A stretch of DNA of 64,000 nt. Source: an uncultured Acidaminococcus sp. GTDB lineage: Bacteria > Bacillota > Negativicutes > Acidaminococcales > Acidaminococcaceae. The stretch is from NCBI GenBank assembly GCA_900315205.1, contig OMYF01000002.1, forward strand, positions 26,981 to 90,980, given 5' to 3'. The notes beneath the pieces are model-generated. The model was not told where the DNA came from. It saw nothing but the letters and a program-made list of their open reading frames with translations, and made no database searches. Shown here piece by piece: positions 16,674-25,512 of the stretch; position 1 is the stretch's first letter, and the number at the start of each line of letters is the position of its first letter. A program made the position numbers and the translations under genes.

Positions 16674-17999
16674 ATGGAAACCAATGCAGCAGACAGTCAT
16701 GCACTACCCAAATTCCTGATCTTCAGTTTGTTCGGCATCTTCATGTTTTTCTTTGATCTGGAATGGATCAGCCCAACCCTCAAAAGTGTTCCTGTGGACT
16801 TCATCGTGACTTCCCTCCAGAAATACTGCATGCCCCTGGTCCGGACTTTCATCCTCGCGGTCATGTATATCGGTGCGGTCCGTCCGTTCCATACGGGAAC
16901 CTGGAAAAAGAGTCCTATCGACATATTCATGTCCTTTGCCAAGATTGGCGGAGCCGTCATTGGGACGATCATGTATTTCGGCCTCTGGAAGAGCAATACC
17001 TGGCTGTGGCGGGGCGATATCGGCCCATTCCTTTTCAATAAGCTGGCCATTCCCGTGGGTCTTGTGATCCCGATCGGTTCTGCTTTCCTGGCGTTTCTGG
17101 CCAGCTACGGACTGATGGAATTCATCGGCGTGCTGGTGGACTGCTTTATGCGCCCTGTTTTCAGGACACCGGGCCGTTCTGCCGTTGATGCCGTGGCTTC
17201 CTTTGTCGGGAGCTATTCCATTGCCCTCATCATCACGAATGGAGTCTACCGGGAAAATCGCTATACGGCCAGGGAAGCAGCCATCATCGCCACGGGCTTC
17301 TCGACGGTCTCTGTGACTTTCCTGCTGGTAGTGGCCCGGACCCTGGGCCTCATGGGGATCTGGTCCACGTATTTCTTCGTATCCATGCTGGTTACGTTCA
17401 TTGTAACAGCAATTACAGCCCGTCTCTGGCCTTTGACGAGTATTCCCAACACCTATTACAGCGGAAAAGCTGCCGCTCAGACGGAAGAAACGGGCAACCG
17501 TCTGCAGAGGGCCTGGAAGATGGGCCTGAATACTGCCGGGGCTCAGCCTCCCGTACTCAAGCTCTGCGGCGAGAATCTCTGGGCCGGGCTGAAAATGGCT
17601 TTTGGAGTCATTCCGGCAATCACGTCCGTCGGTCTTCTTGGTCTCTGGCTGGCCGAATTTACGCCGCTCTTTGACTGGTTCGGCTATCTGTTCTATCCTT
17701 TCTTCAAGCTTTTTGGCGTTTCTCAGGCGGCTCTGGGCGGGAAAGCGGCTGCTCTGTGTCTGCCGGAAATGTTCCTGCCGTCGATCCTCATCAAGAGCAG
17801 CGGGACCATGCTGCTGAAATTCGTCATTGCCGTCGTCAGCATTTCTGAGATTTTGTTTTTCTCTGCCAGCATCCCCTGCATCATGGGTACGGACATTCCA
17901 TTGAAGATGAGGGATATCCTTGTCATCTGGTTTGAAAGAGTGGTGCTGTCCATCATCATCACGATTCCCATTGCCTGGCTGCTGGGTCTGCCGGACTAA
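16674..17999 (+). CDS. YjiH-family membrane protein (nucleoside-recognition/Gate domain)
   Basis: 441 residues with about ten membrane helices. Start (METNAADSH) set by AGGAGAAAGG upstream; a 25-codon longer reading lacks one. The N-terminal helix LIFSLFGIFMFFFDL and later segments around PGRSAVDAVASFVGSYSIA and FLPEMFLPSILI-like stretches match YjiH-type proteins with Gate domains, presumed transporters of unknown substrate. It is followed by its own terminator at 18079, so it is probably a single-gene unit. Confidence 0.7.
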   Translation: METNAADSHALPKFLIFSLFGIFMFFFDLEWISPTLKSVPVDFIVTSLQKYCMPLVRTFILAVMYIGAVRPFHTGTWKKSPIDIFMSFAKIGGAVIGTIMYFGLWKSNTWLWRGDIGPFLFNKLAIPVGLVIPIGSAFLAFLASYGLMEFIGVLVDCFMRPVFRTPGRSAVDAVASFVGSYSIALIITNGVYRENRYTAREAAIIATGFSTVSVTFLLVVARTLGLMGIWSTYFFVSMLVTFIVTAITARLWPLTSIPNTYYSGKAAAQTEETGNRLQRAWKMGLNTAGAQPPVLKLCGENLWAGLKMAFGVIPAITSVGLLGLWLAEFTPLFDWFGYLFYPFFKLFGVSQAALGGKAAALCLPEMFLPSILIKSSGTMLLKFVIAVVSISEILFFSASIPCIMGTDIPLKMRDILVIWFERVVLSIIITIPIAWLLGLPD

Positions 18000-18078
18000 G
18001 TCCCGGCGGAGCGGACTTCTGCTGTTTCAGCAGGACGGGCCGGATGCTGTCGAAATCGGATCATTATGTTACAGGCAT

Positions 18079-18118
18079 CGGAAACTTCCAAAATGGAGGT
18101 TTCCGGTGCATTTTTTTT
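18079..18118 (+). terminator. Terminator after the YjiH-like gene
   Basis: CGGAAACTTCC (18079-18089) with GGAGGTTTCCG (18095-18105), one T-G pair, followed by T8 at 18111-18118. Confidence 0.85.
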
Positions 18119-18155
18119 GATTTTCAGATTTTTGCGGCCCTTTCCCTGCTATGGC

Positions 18156-18184
18156 TTGCATATGCCCGTGAATTTGAGTATGCT
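18156..18184 (+). promoter_or_regulatory. Promoter of the M20 hydrolase gene
   Basis: TTGCAT, 17 bases, TATGCT. Confidence 0.5.
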
Positions 18185-18313
18185 ATGAGTAATTCACCTG
18201 AAAAAATGAGAGGACGGGAACGGCTCCCACTGACGGATTGTAGGGGAACTGGCCGGATACAAGTCCTTCCATCTGTGCAGCAATGGAGATGGGAGGCAGG
18301 AGGACCGAAAGAT

Positions 18314-19510
18314 ATGGCAGATTGTTACGAAGCTTTGCTTGAGGCATTGAAAGAAGCTGTGGAGAAACGGCTGCCGGAGATACAGCAGAATGGGGAATGG
18401 CTGCTCCGGCATCCGGAAACGGGATTTAAGGAATATGAAACGCAGGCGCACTGCGTGGCGATTTTGGAAGCACATGGATTCAAGGTCCGGACATTCCCGG
18501 ACGTAACCGGGTTTACTGCTGAATACGAGACGGGACGGCCCGGTCCCAGCGTCATGCTGATGGGGGAGATGGATGCTCTCATCAATCGGGAGCATCCTTT
18601 CTGCAGTCCCGTGACCGGAGCAGCCCATGCCTGCGGCCATTTCCTGCAGGTGGCGACAACGATGGGCGCATTCCTGACACTTGCAGAAAGCGGACTGCTG
18701 AAGGATTTCTGCGGCAGACTGATGCTCATGGGAGTACCGGCAGAAGAATGTATCGAACAGGACTGGCGTTTGGAGGAAATCAGGAAGGGACGTCTTCATT
18801 TCCTTGGCGGCAAGCCTGAGCTGATGTACCGGGGAGCTTTTGACGAGGCGGATCTGATCATCGGGATGCATGCCGGTTTTGGCAGCGATGGAAGGATCCT
18901 TCCTTTTGGGATGCATAATGGCTTTATGGTGGAATCCGTCCTTTTTAAGGGAAAGGCTGCCCATGCGGCGGGGAATCCGGAAAAAGGCATCAATGCTCTT
19001 TATATGGTCAATACGGCTCTCACCGCCCTCAATGGCCTGCGCGAAACCTTCCGGGATGAGGATCGGGTCCGTGTCCATCCCATTGTCACCTGCGGCGGCA
19101 GTGTTCCCAATGTGATCCCGGACGAAGCACGTGTGGAATGCCAGTGCCGGGCCAACAATATGGAGACTGTCCGTGATGCTGATGCCAAATTCGAACGGGC
19201 CATGGGAGCCGGTGCCTACGCTTTTGGCGGAAAGGCCGTGATTACCCGGCAGCCCGGTTATCTTCCCTACCGGCCGACACCGGAATTCGATGCCCTGGCC
19301 CTGGATGTCATATCGGATGTGCTCGGCCCAGACCGCGGTGCTCTGGGGCAGCCTGTGGCAGGATCTGAAGACCTGGGCGATTTGAACAGCGTGAAACCGG
19401 CCATGATGGTCTTTGCCAATTTCATGAAAGGCTATCCTCACGGAGCGGATTATCTTGTGGCGGATCCCCGCATTTACAGGGATACGAGGGCGCCACTGCT
19501 GAACAGCTGA
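18314..19510 (+). CDS. M20-family amidohydrolase, C-terminus displaced by an insertion
   Basis: 398 residues as read. Metal and catalytic motifs of M20 peptidases/amidohydrolases are present: MGEMDALI, AAHACGHF, GVPAEECIE, HAAGNPEKG in the dimerisation domain and GSEDLGD near the end. These cytoplasmic enzymes remove acyl or amino-acid groups from amide-linked substrates; the AbgB-like subgroup is a fair guess. Start at 18314 set by AGGAGG nine bases upstream. The last residues, after YRDT, are RAPLLNS and stop. The family-like ending (YRDTVLFLAAFVLKLLADGG and on) lies downstream after a 61-base offset, so the protein appears truncated by about 50 residues. Confidence 0.8.
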   Translation: MADCYEALLEALKEAVEKRLPEIQQNGEWLLRHPETGFKEYETQAHCVAILEAHGFKVRTFPDVTGFTAEYETGRPGPSVMLMGEMDALINREHPFCSPVTGAAHACGHFLQVATTMGAFLTLAESGLLKDFCGRLMLMGVPAEECIEQDWRLEEIRKGRLHFLGGKPELMYRGAFDEADLIIGMHAGFGSDGRILPFGMHNGFMVESVLFKGKAAHAAGNPEKGINALYMVNTALTALNGLRETFRDEDRVRVHPIVTCGGSVPNVIPDEARVECQCRANNMETVRDADAKFERAMGAGAYAFGGKAVITRQPGYLPYRPTPEFDALALDVISDVLGPDRGALGQPVAGSEDLGDLNSVKPAMMVFANFMKGYPHGADYLVADPRIYRDTRAPLLNS

Positions 19511-19547
19511 AGCCCTATGGGCGGATCCCCGCATTTACAGGGATACG
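19459..19547 (+). repeat. 28-bp direct repeat flanking a 33-nt palindromic insertion
   Basis: 19459-19486 and 19520-19547 are identical (core CGGATCCCCGCATTTACAGG). The 33 bases between (19487-19519) contain AGGGC...GCCCT arms and an inner GCTG-AA-CAGC stem. Offset is 61 bases, not a multiple of three. Confidence 0.9.
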
Positions 19548-19700
19548 GTCCTCTTTCTTGCCGCGTTCGTCCTCAAACTCCTGGCTGACGGCGGAAAGCA
19601 GGCAAGGGCTGTCATGACTGCACATAAGCCGCTTTTTGGCAGCATGCAGGAATACTGTGAAACAGTAAGCAGGATCTTTTCAAAAAAAGAACTGCCCTGA
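19521..19700 (+). pseudogene. Displaced C-terminal end of the M20 hydrolase
   Basis: Starting in the second repeat copy, this frame repeats ADPRIYRDT and then continues for 50 residues with a natural helix (VLFLAAFVLKLLADGGKQA) and ending FSKKELP-stop at 19698-19700. It has no start of its own. Deleting one 61-base unit would join it in frame to the gene at 18314. Confidence 0.75.
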
Positions 19701-19718
19701 CCGTACGGGAGGAATGTA

Positions 19719-20654
19719 ATGGAAATAGCATTTACGCTTCTGCAGGAACTGCTCGTCATGATGCTGATCATGGGAATCGGATTTGCGCTCGTGCGGCTGG
19801 GCATCCTTGCAGAAGAAGACTGCAAGCCGATTTCGACCGTCGTCCTCTATGTGTGCATTCCCAGTGCCATCATCAATTCGTTCCTGCTGCCCATGGACAG
19901 CCAGCGGATGCACGGACTGCTGCTTGCCACCGGATTCGCAGTCATCGTCCATATCGTCTGGATTACGGGCACGACTCTGCTCCACCGCAGACTGCCGCTT
20001 ACGGGTGTCGATATGGCAACAATGATTTACAGCAATTCCGGGAACCTGGTCTATCCGCTGGTGGCACTGATCTTTGGAAGTGAATATGTGTTTTACGCGG
20101 CTCCTTTCAATGCGGTGATGACCGTGTTTATCTGGACTCACGCACGGTCCATCATCAAAGAGGAACCGGTCAGGGGAATTTCCTCTGTATTCAAGAACTT
20201 CAATATCCTTGCCACATTTGTCGGCCTGATCCTCTTTCTGCTGCAGCTCAGTCTGCCGCCGATCCTGAAGGTAACGCTCGATTTGCTGAGCGGCATGCTG
20301 GGACCGGCCAGCATGATCGTCATCGGCATGATCCTTGCGGGAGCCAATCTGAAGCGTGTCTTTACGACGGCACGTCTCTATGCCATCTGTCTGTGCCGCC
20401 TGATCCTGTATCCTCTCGTGGTCATCGTGATGGTGGCGCTGTCAGGCTATCTGAAAGTCCATCCGGAAGATCTTTTCATTTTCCAGATTGCCATGATCGC
20501 AGTTGCGGCGCCGCCGGCCAATATCATCGCCCAGTTCGCTGTCATGTATGACAAGGATGCTCTCATGGCAGGAAGTTACAATGCTCTCGGGATGCTGCTG
20601 TGCATCGTGACGATGCCGCTGATGATGCTGATTTTCGATCTGCTCGTCAAATAA
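19719..20654 (+). CDS. Auxin efflux carrier (AEC)-family transporter
   Basis: 311 residues, ten membrane helices in two five-helix halves. Conserved features include an early GFALVRLGIL, the NSGNLVYPL motif before helix 4, and the AAPPANIIAQFA motif in the second half. Bacterial AEC proteins export or import small organic acids such as malate; substrate here unknown. Start set by GGGAGGAATGTA. It begins 19 bases after the stop of the displaced M20 ending, so the two were probably in one operon, linking the hydrolase to a transporter. Confidence 0.8.
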   Translation: MEIAFTLLQELLVMMLIMGIGFALVRLGILAEEDCKPISTVVLYVCIPSAIINSFLLPMDSQRMHGLLLATGFAVIVHIVWITGTTLLHRRLPLTGVDMATMIYSNSGNLVYPLVALIFGSEYVFYAAPFNAVMTVFIWTHARSIIKEEPVRGISSVFKNFNILATFVGLILFLLQLSLPPILKVTLDLLSGMLGPASMIVIGMILAGANLKRVFTTARLYAICLCRLILYPLVVIVMVALSGYLKVHPEDLFIFQIAMIAVAAPPANIIAQFAVMYDKDALMAGSYNALGMLLCIVTMPLMMLIFDLLVK

Positions 20655-20703
20655 AGGTTTGACACCAGCGAAAGCTGACGAAAATAGTTACTGCAGGAGG
20701 GAT

Positions 20704-21366
20704 ATGATGAAAGTTTTATTGCTCAACGGAAGCTCCCATGAAAAAGGGACGACGATGCGCGCCCTGGAAGAAATGATCACGGTGTTCCACAGCCTTGGTG
20801 TGGAGACGGAAGTGTTCCAGCTGGGCAGCCGGCCGTATGCCGATTGTCTCCAGTGCGGGTACTGCAGCAGGGCGGGTCATTGCGTCATCAAGGATGACGG
20901 CGTGAATGAATTTGTGGAAAAAGCAGCCGGTGCGGACGGCTTCATTTTTGCCACACCGACGTACTATGCTCATCCCAGCGGGCGGATCCTCACGTTCCTC
21001 GACCGGGTTTTTTACAGCAACCGGCCGGACGGAAACAGGTATCAAGCCTTTAAATTCAAACCCGGAGCCGCGGTGGCTGTGGCACGCAGAGCCGGTACGT
21101 CAGCGACACTGGATGCGCTGAACAAGTATTTTGGGATTTCCGGTATGCCCGTCGCGGGCTCTACTTACTGGAACGACGCCTTCGGCCTCGAAGCAGGGGA
21201 AGTGCCGCAGGATGAGGAAGGAATGCAGACACTGCGGAACCTGGCCCGCAATCTGGTCTGGCTCATGAAATGCATCGAGAAGGGAAAGGACGGCGGAGTC
21301 CCGTATCCGGAAATGGAGACGGCCAGTGTGACGAATTTCATCAAACGGACGGATGCCAGGCGGTAA
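20704..21366 (+). CDS. NADPH-dependent FMN reductase / iron-sulfur flavoprotein-like protein
   Basis: 220 residues. The N-terminus (KVLLLNGSSHEKGTT) is the FMN phosphate-binding loop of the flavodoxin-like reductase family, and TPTYYAHPSG is the second FMN-binding loop. A cysteine cluster DCLQCGYCSRAGHC near residue 54 resembles that of iron-sulfur flavoproteins, where cysteines bind a 4Fe-4S cluster. A redox role in an anaerobe is likely; substrate unknown. AGGAGGG precedes two adjacent ATGs (20704, 20707). Follows the AEC gene by 49 bases. Confidence 0.8.
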   Translation: MMKVLLLNGSSHEKGTTMRALEEMITVFHSLGVETEVFQLGSRPYADCLQCGYCSRAGHCVIKDDGVNEFVEKAAGADGFIFATPTYYAHPSGRILTFLDRVFYSNRPDGNRYQAFKFKPGAAVAVARRAGTSATLDALNKYFGISGMPVAGSTYWNDAFGLEAGEVPQDEEGMQTLRNLARNLVWLMKCIEKGKDGGVPYPEMETASVTNFIKRTDARR

Positions 21367-21477
21367 GCCCCGGAAATGACAAAGAAACAGAACGGCAGGC
21401 AGCGGAGGACGGCAAACCTGGATCCGGCTGCCTGCTGTTGCTGCTGGAGAGGCATCCGGCGGCAGGGAGGGTAAGGA

Positions 21478-23955
21478 TTGATTACGCATATTGAAGTGCG
21501 TGGCGCCAGTGTCCACAATTTGAAATATATCGATGTCGATATTCCGCTGCAGAAGATCACTGCGATCGCTGGTGTGTCCGGATCGGGAAAATCTTCCCTT
21601 GCTCTGGGTGTGCTCTATGCAGAGGGATCGCGGCGCTACCTGGAAGCACTCTCAACATATACGCGCCGCCGGATGACCCAGGCTGAGAAAGCCCGGGTGG
21701 ACGAAGTGCGCTATGTGCCGGCCGCGCTGGCACTGCATCAGCGTCCCGGTGTTCCCGGCGTGCGGAGCACCTTCGGCACTTCCACGGAGCTGCTGAATAG
21801 CCTTCGCCTGATGTTTTCACGGCTCGGGAGCCATCGCTGCCCGAATGGCCATTATCTGGAACCCTCGCTGTCCGTGGCGGCTATGAAGGAGCTCGTCTGT
21901 CCGGTCTGCGGCGCCCGTTTCTACGGGCCCGGCGCGGAAGACCTGGCCTTCAACAGTGCAGGAGCCTGCAAGACATGCGGCGGGACAGGGGTGGTGCGGA
22001 CCGTCGACGAGTCCACCCTTGTCCCCGATGAGACGCTGAGCATCGATGAGGGAGCCGTCCTGCCCTGGCAGACTCTTATGTGGTCCCTTATGAAGGATAT
22101 TGCCCGCAGCCTGGGTGTACGGACCGATGTGCCGTTCAAAGATCTGACGCCCAAAGAACGGGATATCGTGTTCCACGGACCGGCAGTCAAAAAACATATG
22201 GTCTATCAGAATCATACGACGGGTGCGGCCGGGGAGATGGATTTTACTTATTTCAACGCCATCTACACCGTGGAAAATGCCCTTTCCCATGTAAAGGATG
22301 AAAAAGGACTGAAACGGGTAGAGAAATTCCTGAAGACCGAAAGCTGTCCCGACTGTCACGGGACCCGTCTGTCAGACGCGGCGAGGGCACCGCGGCTTCG
22401 TGGCATTTCCCTGGCTGAAGCCTGTACGATGACTCTTACTGAACTGGACGGCTGGGTGCGGGGCGTTCCGGATACGCTGCCGGAAGCACTGCGGCCCATG
22501 GCCCGCAGCATCTGTGATTCCTTCCTTGAAACAGCCCGGCGCCTCCTGGAGCTCGGACTGGGGTATCTGACACTGGACCGGGCAGCGGCGACTTTATCGA
22601 CGGGAGAACGGCAGCGCATGCAGCTGGCCCGGGCCGTCCGCAACCGGACGACGGGTGTCCTTTATGTCCTGGATGAACCTTCCATCGGACTGCATCCGGC
22701 GAATATCGAAGGGCTGGCCGGTGTCATGGATGCTCTTAAGGCAGACGGCAATACGGTCATCCTGGTCGATCATGATACGCGTGTTCTGTCCAGAGCGGAC
22801 TGGCTCATCGAGCTGGGACCCGGAGCCGGCGCAAATGGCGGACGGGTCATCGCTCAGGGATCCATCCCGGCTGTGGAGGAAAATCCCGCCTCCGTCATCG
22901 GTCCCTATCTTTCGGGCAGGGCGGGGGTCCTGGTCAGGCAGCCCGCAGCGGCAAAGGATCTCTTTGCAAAGGGACGGATCCATCTGACAACGGGGCAGAT
23001 CCATACAGTGAAACCGCTCGACGTGTCGTTTCCCAGAGGGGGACTTTCCGTTGTGACCGGCGTGTCCGGATCCGGGAAGACGACACTGATCCTGGAAAGC
23101 CTGATCCCCGCTCTGGAAGCGCAGCTGGCAGGCCGGGAGCTGCCGGCACATGTAAAGAGCGTCGATCCCGGCGGCATCCATCAGGTCAAGCTGATCGACG
23201 CCACACCGATTGGCATCAATGTGCGGTCCACTGTGGCCACCTATGCCAATGTCCACGACCGTCTGCGCAGCGTGTTTGCAAAGACGCCGGAAGCCCGGGC
23301 CGCGGGATATAAGGCCGGTGCTTTTTCCTACAATACGGGGAGCCTGCGCTGCCCGACCTGCGATGGTACGGGGACGATCAGTCTGGATGTACAGTTTTTG
23401 CCTGATGTGGAAATCCCCTGTCCGGACTGCCGGGGAACGAGGTATGGCCGTGCAGCGGGCAGCATCCACTGGCAGAACAAAGCGGGCGGGACCTACAGCC
23501 TGCCCCAGCTCATGGCGCTCAGTGTCGATGAGGCCCTGGCGGCCTGTCAGGGACTGCCTCTTGTGGAGTCGCGCCTCAAGGTCCTCCATGACCTGGGGCT
23601 TGGCTACCTGACCCTGGGCGAGGAAACGCCGGGGCTTTCCGGCGGGGAAGCGCAGCGGCTGAAGCTGGCCAGCGAAATCGGACGGCCGCAGGAAGATACG
23701 CTGTTTGTCTTTGACGAACCGACTATAGGGCTCCATCCGCTCGATGTACGGACACTGCTCCAGGTGTTCCAGACCCTGATCGGCCAGGGTGCCACCGTTA
23801 TCGTCATCGAGCATGACCTGGATGTCATCCATAACGCGGATTATCTGGTGGATCTGGGGCCTGGAGGCGGCATGGAAGGAGGCACTCTTGTGGCCTGCGG
23901 CACCGTGGAAGAGGTACGGAAGTGCCCGCAGAGTGTCACCGGGCGTTATCTTTGA
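21478..23955 (+). CDS. Short UvrA-like ABC protein (UvrA2/class III type)
   Basis: 825 residues, about 115 shorter than ordinary UvrA. Two ABC modules: Walker A GVSGSGKSS (near 32) and GVSGSGKTT; signatures LSTGERQRMQLA and LSGGEAQRLKLA; Walker B VLDEPSIGLH and VFDEPTIGLH. Zinc-finger cysteines are kept (CPVCG, CKTCGGTG, CPDCHGTR, CPTCDGTG, CPDCRGTR). UvrA paralogues lacking part of the damage- and UvrB-binding regions are linked to drug tolerance in some bacteria; here the role is open. Start is TTG at 21478, set by GGAGGGTAAGG. No uvrB neighbour. Confidence 0.85.
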   Translation: MITHIEVRGASVHNLKYIDVDIPLQKITAIAGVSGSGKSSLALGVLYAEGSRRYLEALSTYTRRRMTQAEKARVDEVRYVPAALALHQRPGVPGVRSTFGTSTELLNSLRLMFSRLGSHRCPNGHYLEPSLSVAAMKELVCPVCGARFYGPGAEDLAFNSAGACKTCGGTGVVRTVDESTLVPDETLSIDEGAVLPWQTLMWSLMKDIARSLGVRTDVPFKDLTPKERDIVFHGPAVKKHMVYQNHTTGAAGEMDFTYFNAIYTVENALSHVKDEKGLKRVEKFLKTESCPDCHGTRLSDAARAPRLRGISLAEACTMTLTELDGWVRGVPDTLPEALRPMARSICDSFLETARRLLELGLGYLTLDRAAATLSTGERQRMQLARAVRNRTTGVLYVLDEPSIGLHPANIEGLAGVMDALKADGNTVILVDHDTRVLSRADWLIELGPGAGANGGRVIAQGSIPAVEENPASVIGPYLSGRAGVLVRQPAAAKDLFAKGRIHLTTGQIHTVKPLDVSFPRGGLSVVTGVSGSGKTTLILESLIPALEAQLAGRELPAHVKSVDPGGIHQVKLIDATPIGINVRSTVATYANVHDRLRSVFAKTPEARAAGYKAGAFSYNTGSLRCPTCDGTGTISLDVQFLPDVEIPCPDCRGTRYGRAAGSIHWQNKAGGTYSLPQLMALSVDEALAACQGLPLVESRLKVLHDLGLGYLTLGEETPGLSGGEAQRLKLASEIGRPQEDTLFVFDEPTIGLHPLDVRTLLQVFQTLIGQGATVIVIEHDLDVIHNADYLVDLGPGGGMEGGTLVACGTVEEVRKCPQSVTGRYL

Positions 23956-24075
23956 TGCTTTCAATTGCAGCAAAGGCTTATCGTGGAATACGGAAACACT
24001 CCGGTTTGTCCAGTCTGCGTACGGATTCCACTGCCAGGCATCGATATCAGTCTATTTCAAGAGAGGAAGTTTGAG

Positions 24076-25443
24076 ATGAAGCAAAGAGAAACACTGGGAT
24101 CCCGTCTGGGGTTTATCCTGCTGTCCGCAGGCTGTGCCATCGGCGTCGGAAACGTCTGGCGCTTCCCGTATATCACGGGCCAGTATGGCGGCGGGATTTT
24201 CGTCCTGATTTACGTAATCTTTCTTTTGCTCCTGGGCGTGCCGGTCCTGACCATGGAGTATGCCATGGGACGGGCGTCGCACAGGAGCATCCTTCCGGCG
24301 TACCGGATGCTGGAACCGAAGGAAACCAGGTGGCATGTGATGGGATACCTTGCCATGGCGGGCAATTATGTGCTGCTGATGTATTATTCCGTCATTTCCG
24401 GCTGGATCCTGTACTATACAGTCCTCATGGCCAGGGGCGTATTTGCCGGCCTTGATACGGAAGCCATAGCAGCGATCTTTGACGGGATGATGGCTTCACC
24501 CGGCATCATGACGGTTTCGCTGCTGATCATCGTCCTCGGGACAGCCGTGGTCTGCGGCATGGGGCTCCAAAAAGGGGTGGAGAAGGTTACGAAAGTCATG
24601 ATGATCGCGCTGCTCGTCCTCATGGTCCTTTTAGGCATCCGGAGCTGTCTGCTCGACGGCGCTTCCGAGGGGATCGCTTTTTACCTGATGCCAAGTACGG
24701 AGCATATGCAGAAGGCCGGTCTGTGGAACTGCATGTATGCAGCTTTGAATCAGAGTTTCTTTACCCTGAGCATCGGGATGGGCGGCATGGAAATTTTCGG
24801 CAGTTACATTGACAGGCGGAAACGGCTCCTGGGAGAAGCCCTGACCGTGACATTTCTCGATACTTTCGTTGCCATCACTGCGGGCTTCATCATTTTTCCG
24901 GCCTGCTTTGCCTATGGCATTGCACCTGATGCGGGACCCAAACTGATTTTCCTGACCCTGCCGCGGGTCTTCAGCTCTCTGGCCGGCGGCCGGTTCTGGG
25001 GCACTTTGTTTTTCCTTTTCCTGTCTTTTGCAGCTTTCTCGACCATGATCGGTGTCTTTGAGAATCTTCAGGCCTTTGCCATCGATTTGCGGGGAACTGC
25101 ACGCAAAAAAGCAGCAGCTGTCAATGGTGTCATCATTGCTGCCTGCTCTCTGCCCTGTGCCCTGGGATTCAATCTGTGGTCATCTTTTCAGCCTCTCCGC
25201 CCGGGCAATACAGTCATGGACCTGGAAGACTTTTTCGTCAGCAACATCTGCCTGCCCGTCGGGTCCTTTGTCATCACACTGTTCTGCTCCTGGAAATACG
25301 GCTGGGGTTTTGAGCACTTCCTGGCGGAGGCGAACGAAGGGAAGGGAATCCGGGTGGCAAGGATCCTGCGCCCGTATTTTCAGTATATCCTGCCCTGTAT
25401 CGTTGGCTTTTTGGTCGTTTACGGGATTGTGACCTACTTCTGA
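24076..25443 (+). CDS. Neurotransmitter:sodium symporter (NSS) family transporter
   Basis: 455 residues, about eleven helices. The first helix has the family signature GNVWRFPYITGQYGGG, with residues that bind Na+ and substrate in LeuT. Bacterial NSS proteins take up amino acids such as leucine, tryptophan or tyrosine with Na+. Start at MKQRETLG set by GAGGAAG; a longer frame upstream lacks one. It fits an amino-acid-fermenting lifestyle; the exact amino acid cannot be told. Confidence 0.9.
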   Translation: MKQRETLGSRLGFILLSAGCAIGVGNVWRFPYITGQYGGGIFVLIYVIFLLLLGVPVLTMEYAMGRASHRSILPAYRMLEPKETRWHVMGYLAMAGNYVLLMYYSVISGWILYYTVLMARGVFAGLDTEAIAAIFDGMMASPGIMTVSLLIIVLGTAVVCGMGLQKGVEKVTKVMMIALLVLMVLLGIRSCLLDGASEGIAFYLMPSTEHMQKAGLWNCMYAALNQSFFTLSIGMGGMEIFGSYIDRRKRLLGEALTVTFLDTFVAITAGFIIFPACFAYGIAPDAGPKLIFLTLPRVFSSLAGGRFWGTLFFLFLSFAAFSTMIGVFENLQAFAIDLRGTARKKAAAVNGVIIAACSLPCALGFNLWSSFQPLRPGNTVMDLEDFFVSNICLPVGSFVITLFCSWKYGWGFEHFLAEANEGKGIRVARILRPYFQYILPCIVGFLVVYGIVTYF

Positions 25444-25512
25444 AAAGTAGTACAATAAAGAAAAACGGCGCCGCGGGGAGGAATGCTCCGGCTGCGTCCG
25501 AAGGAGGAGAAA

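Noticed and set aside
21394..21435. GGCAGGCAGC/GCTGCCTGC hairpin between the flavin reductase and uvrA-like genes as a terminator
   Set aside because: Nine pairs but no T run (TGTTGCTGCTGG follows), so not called as a feature.
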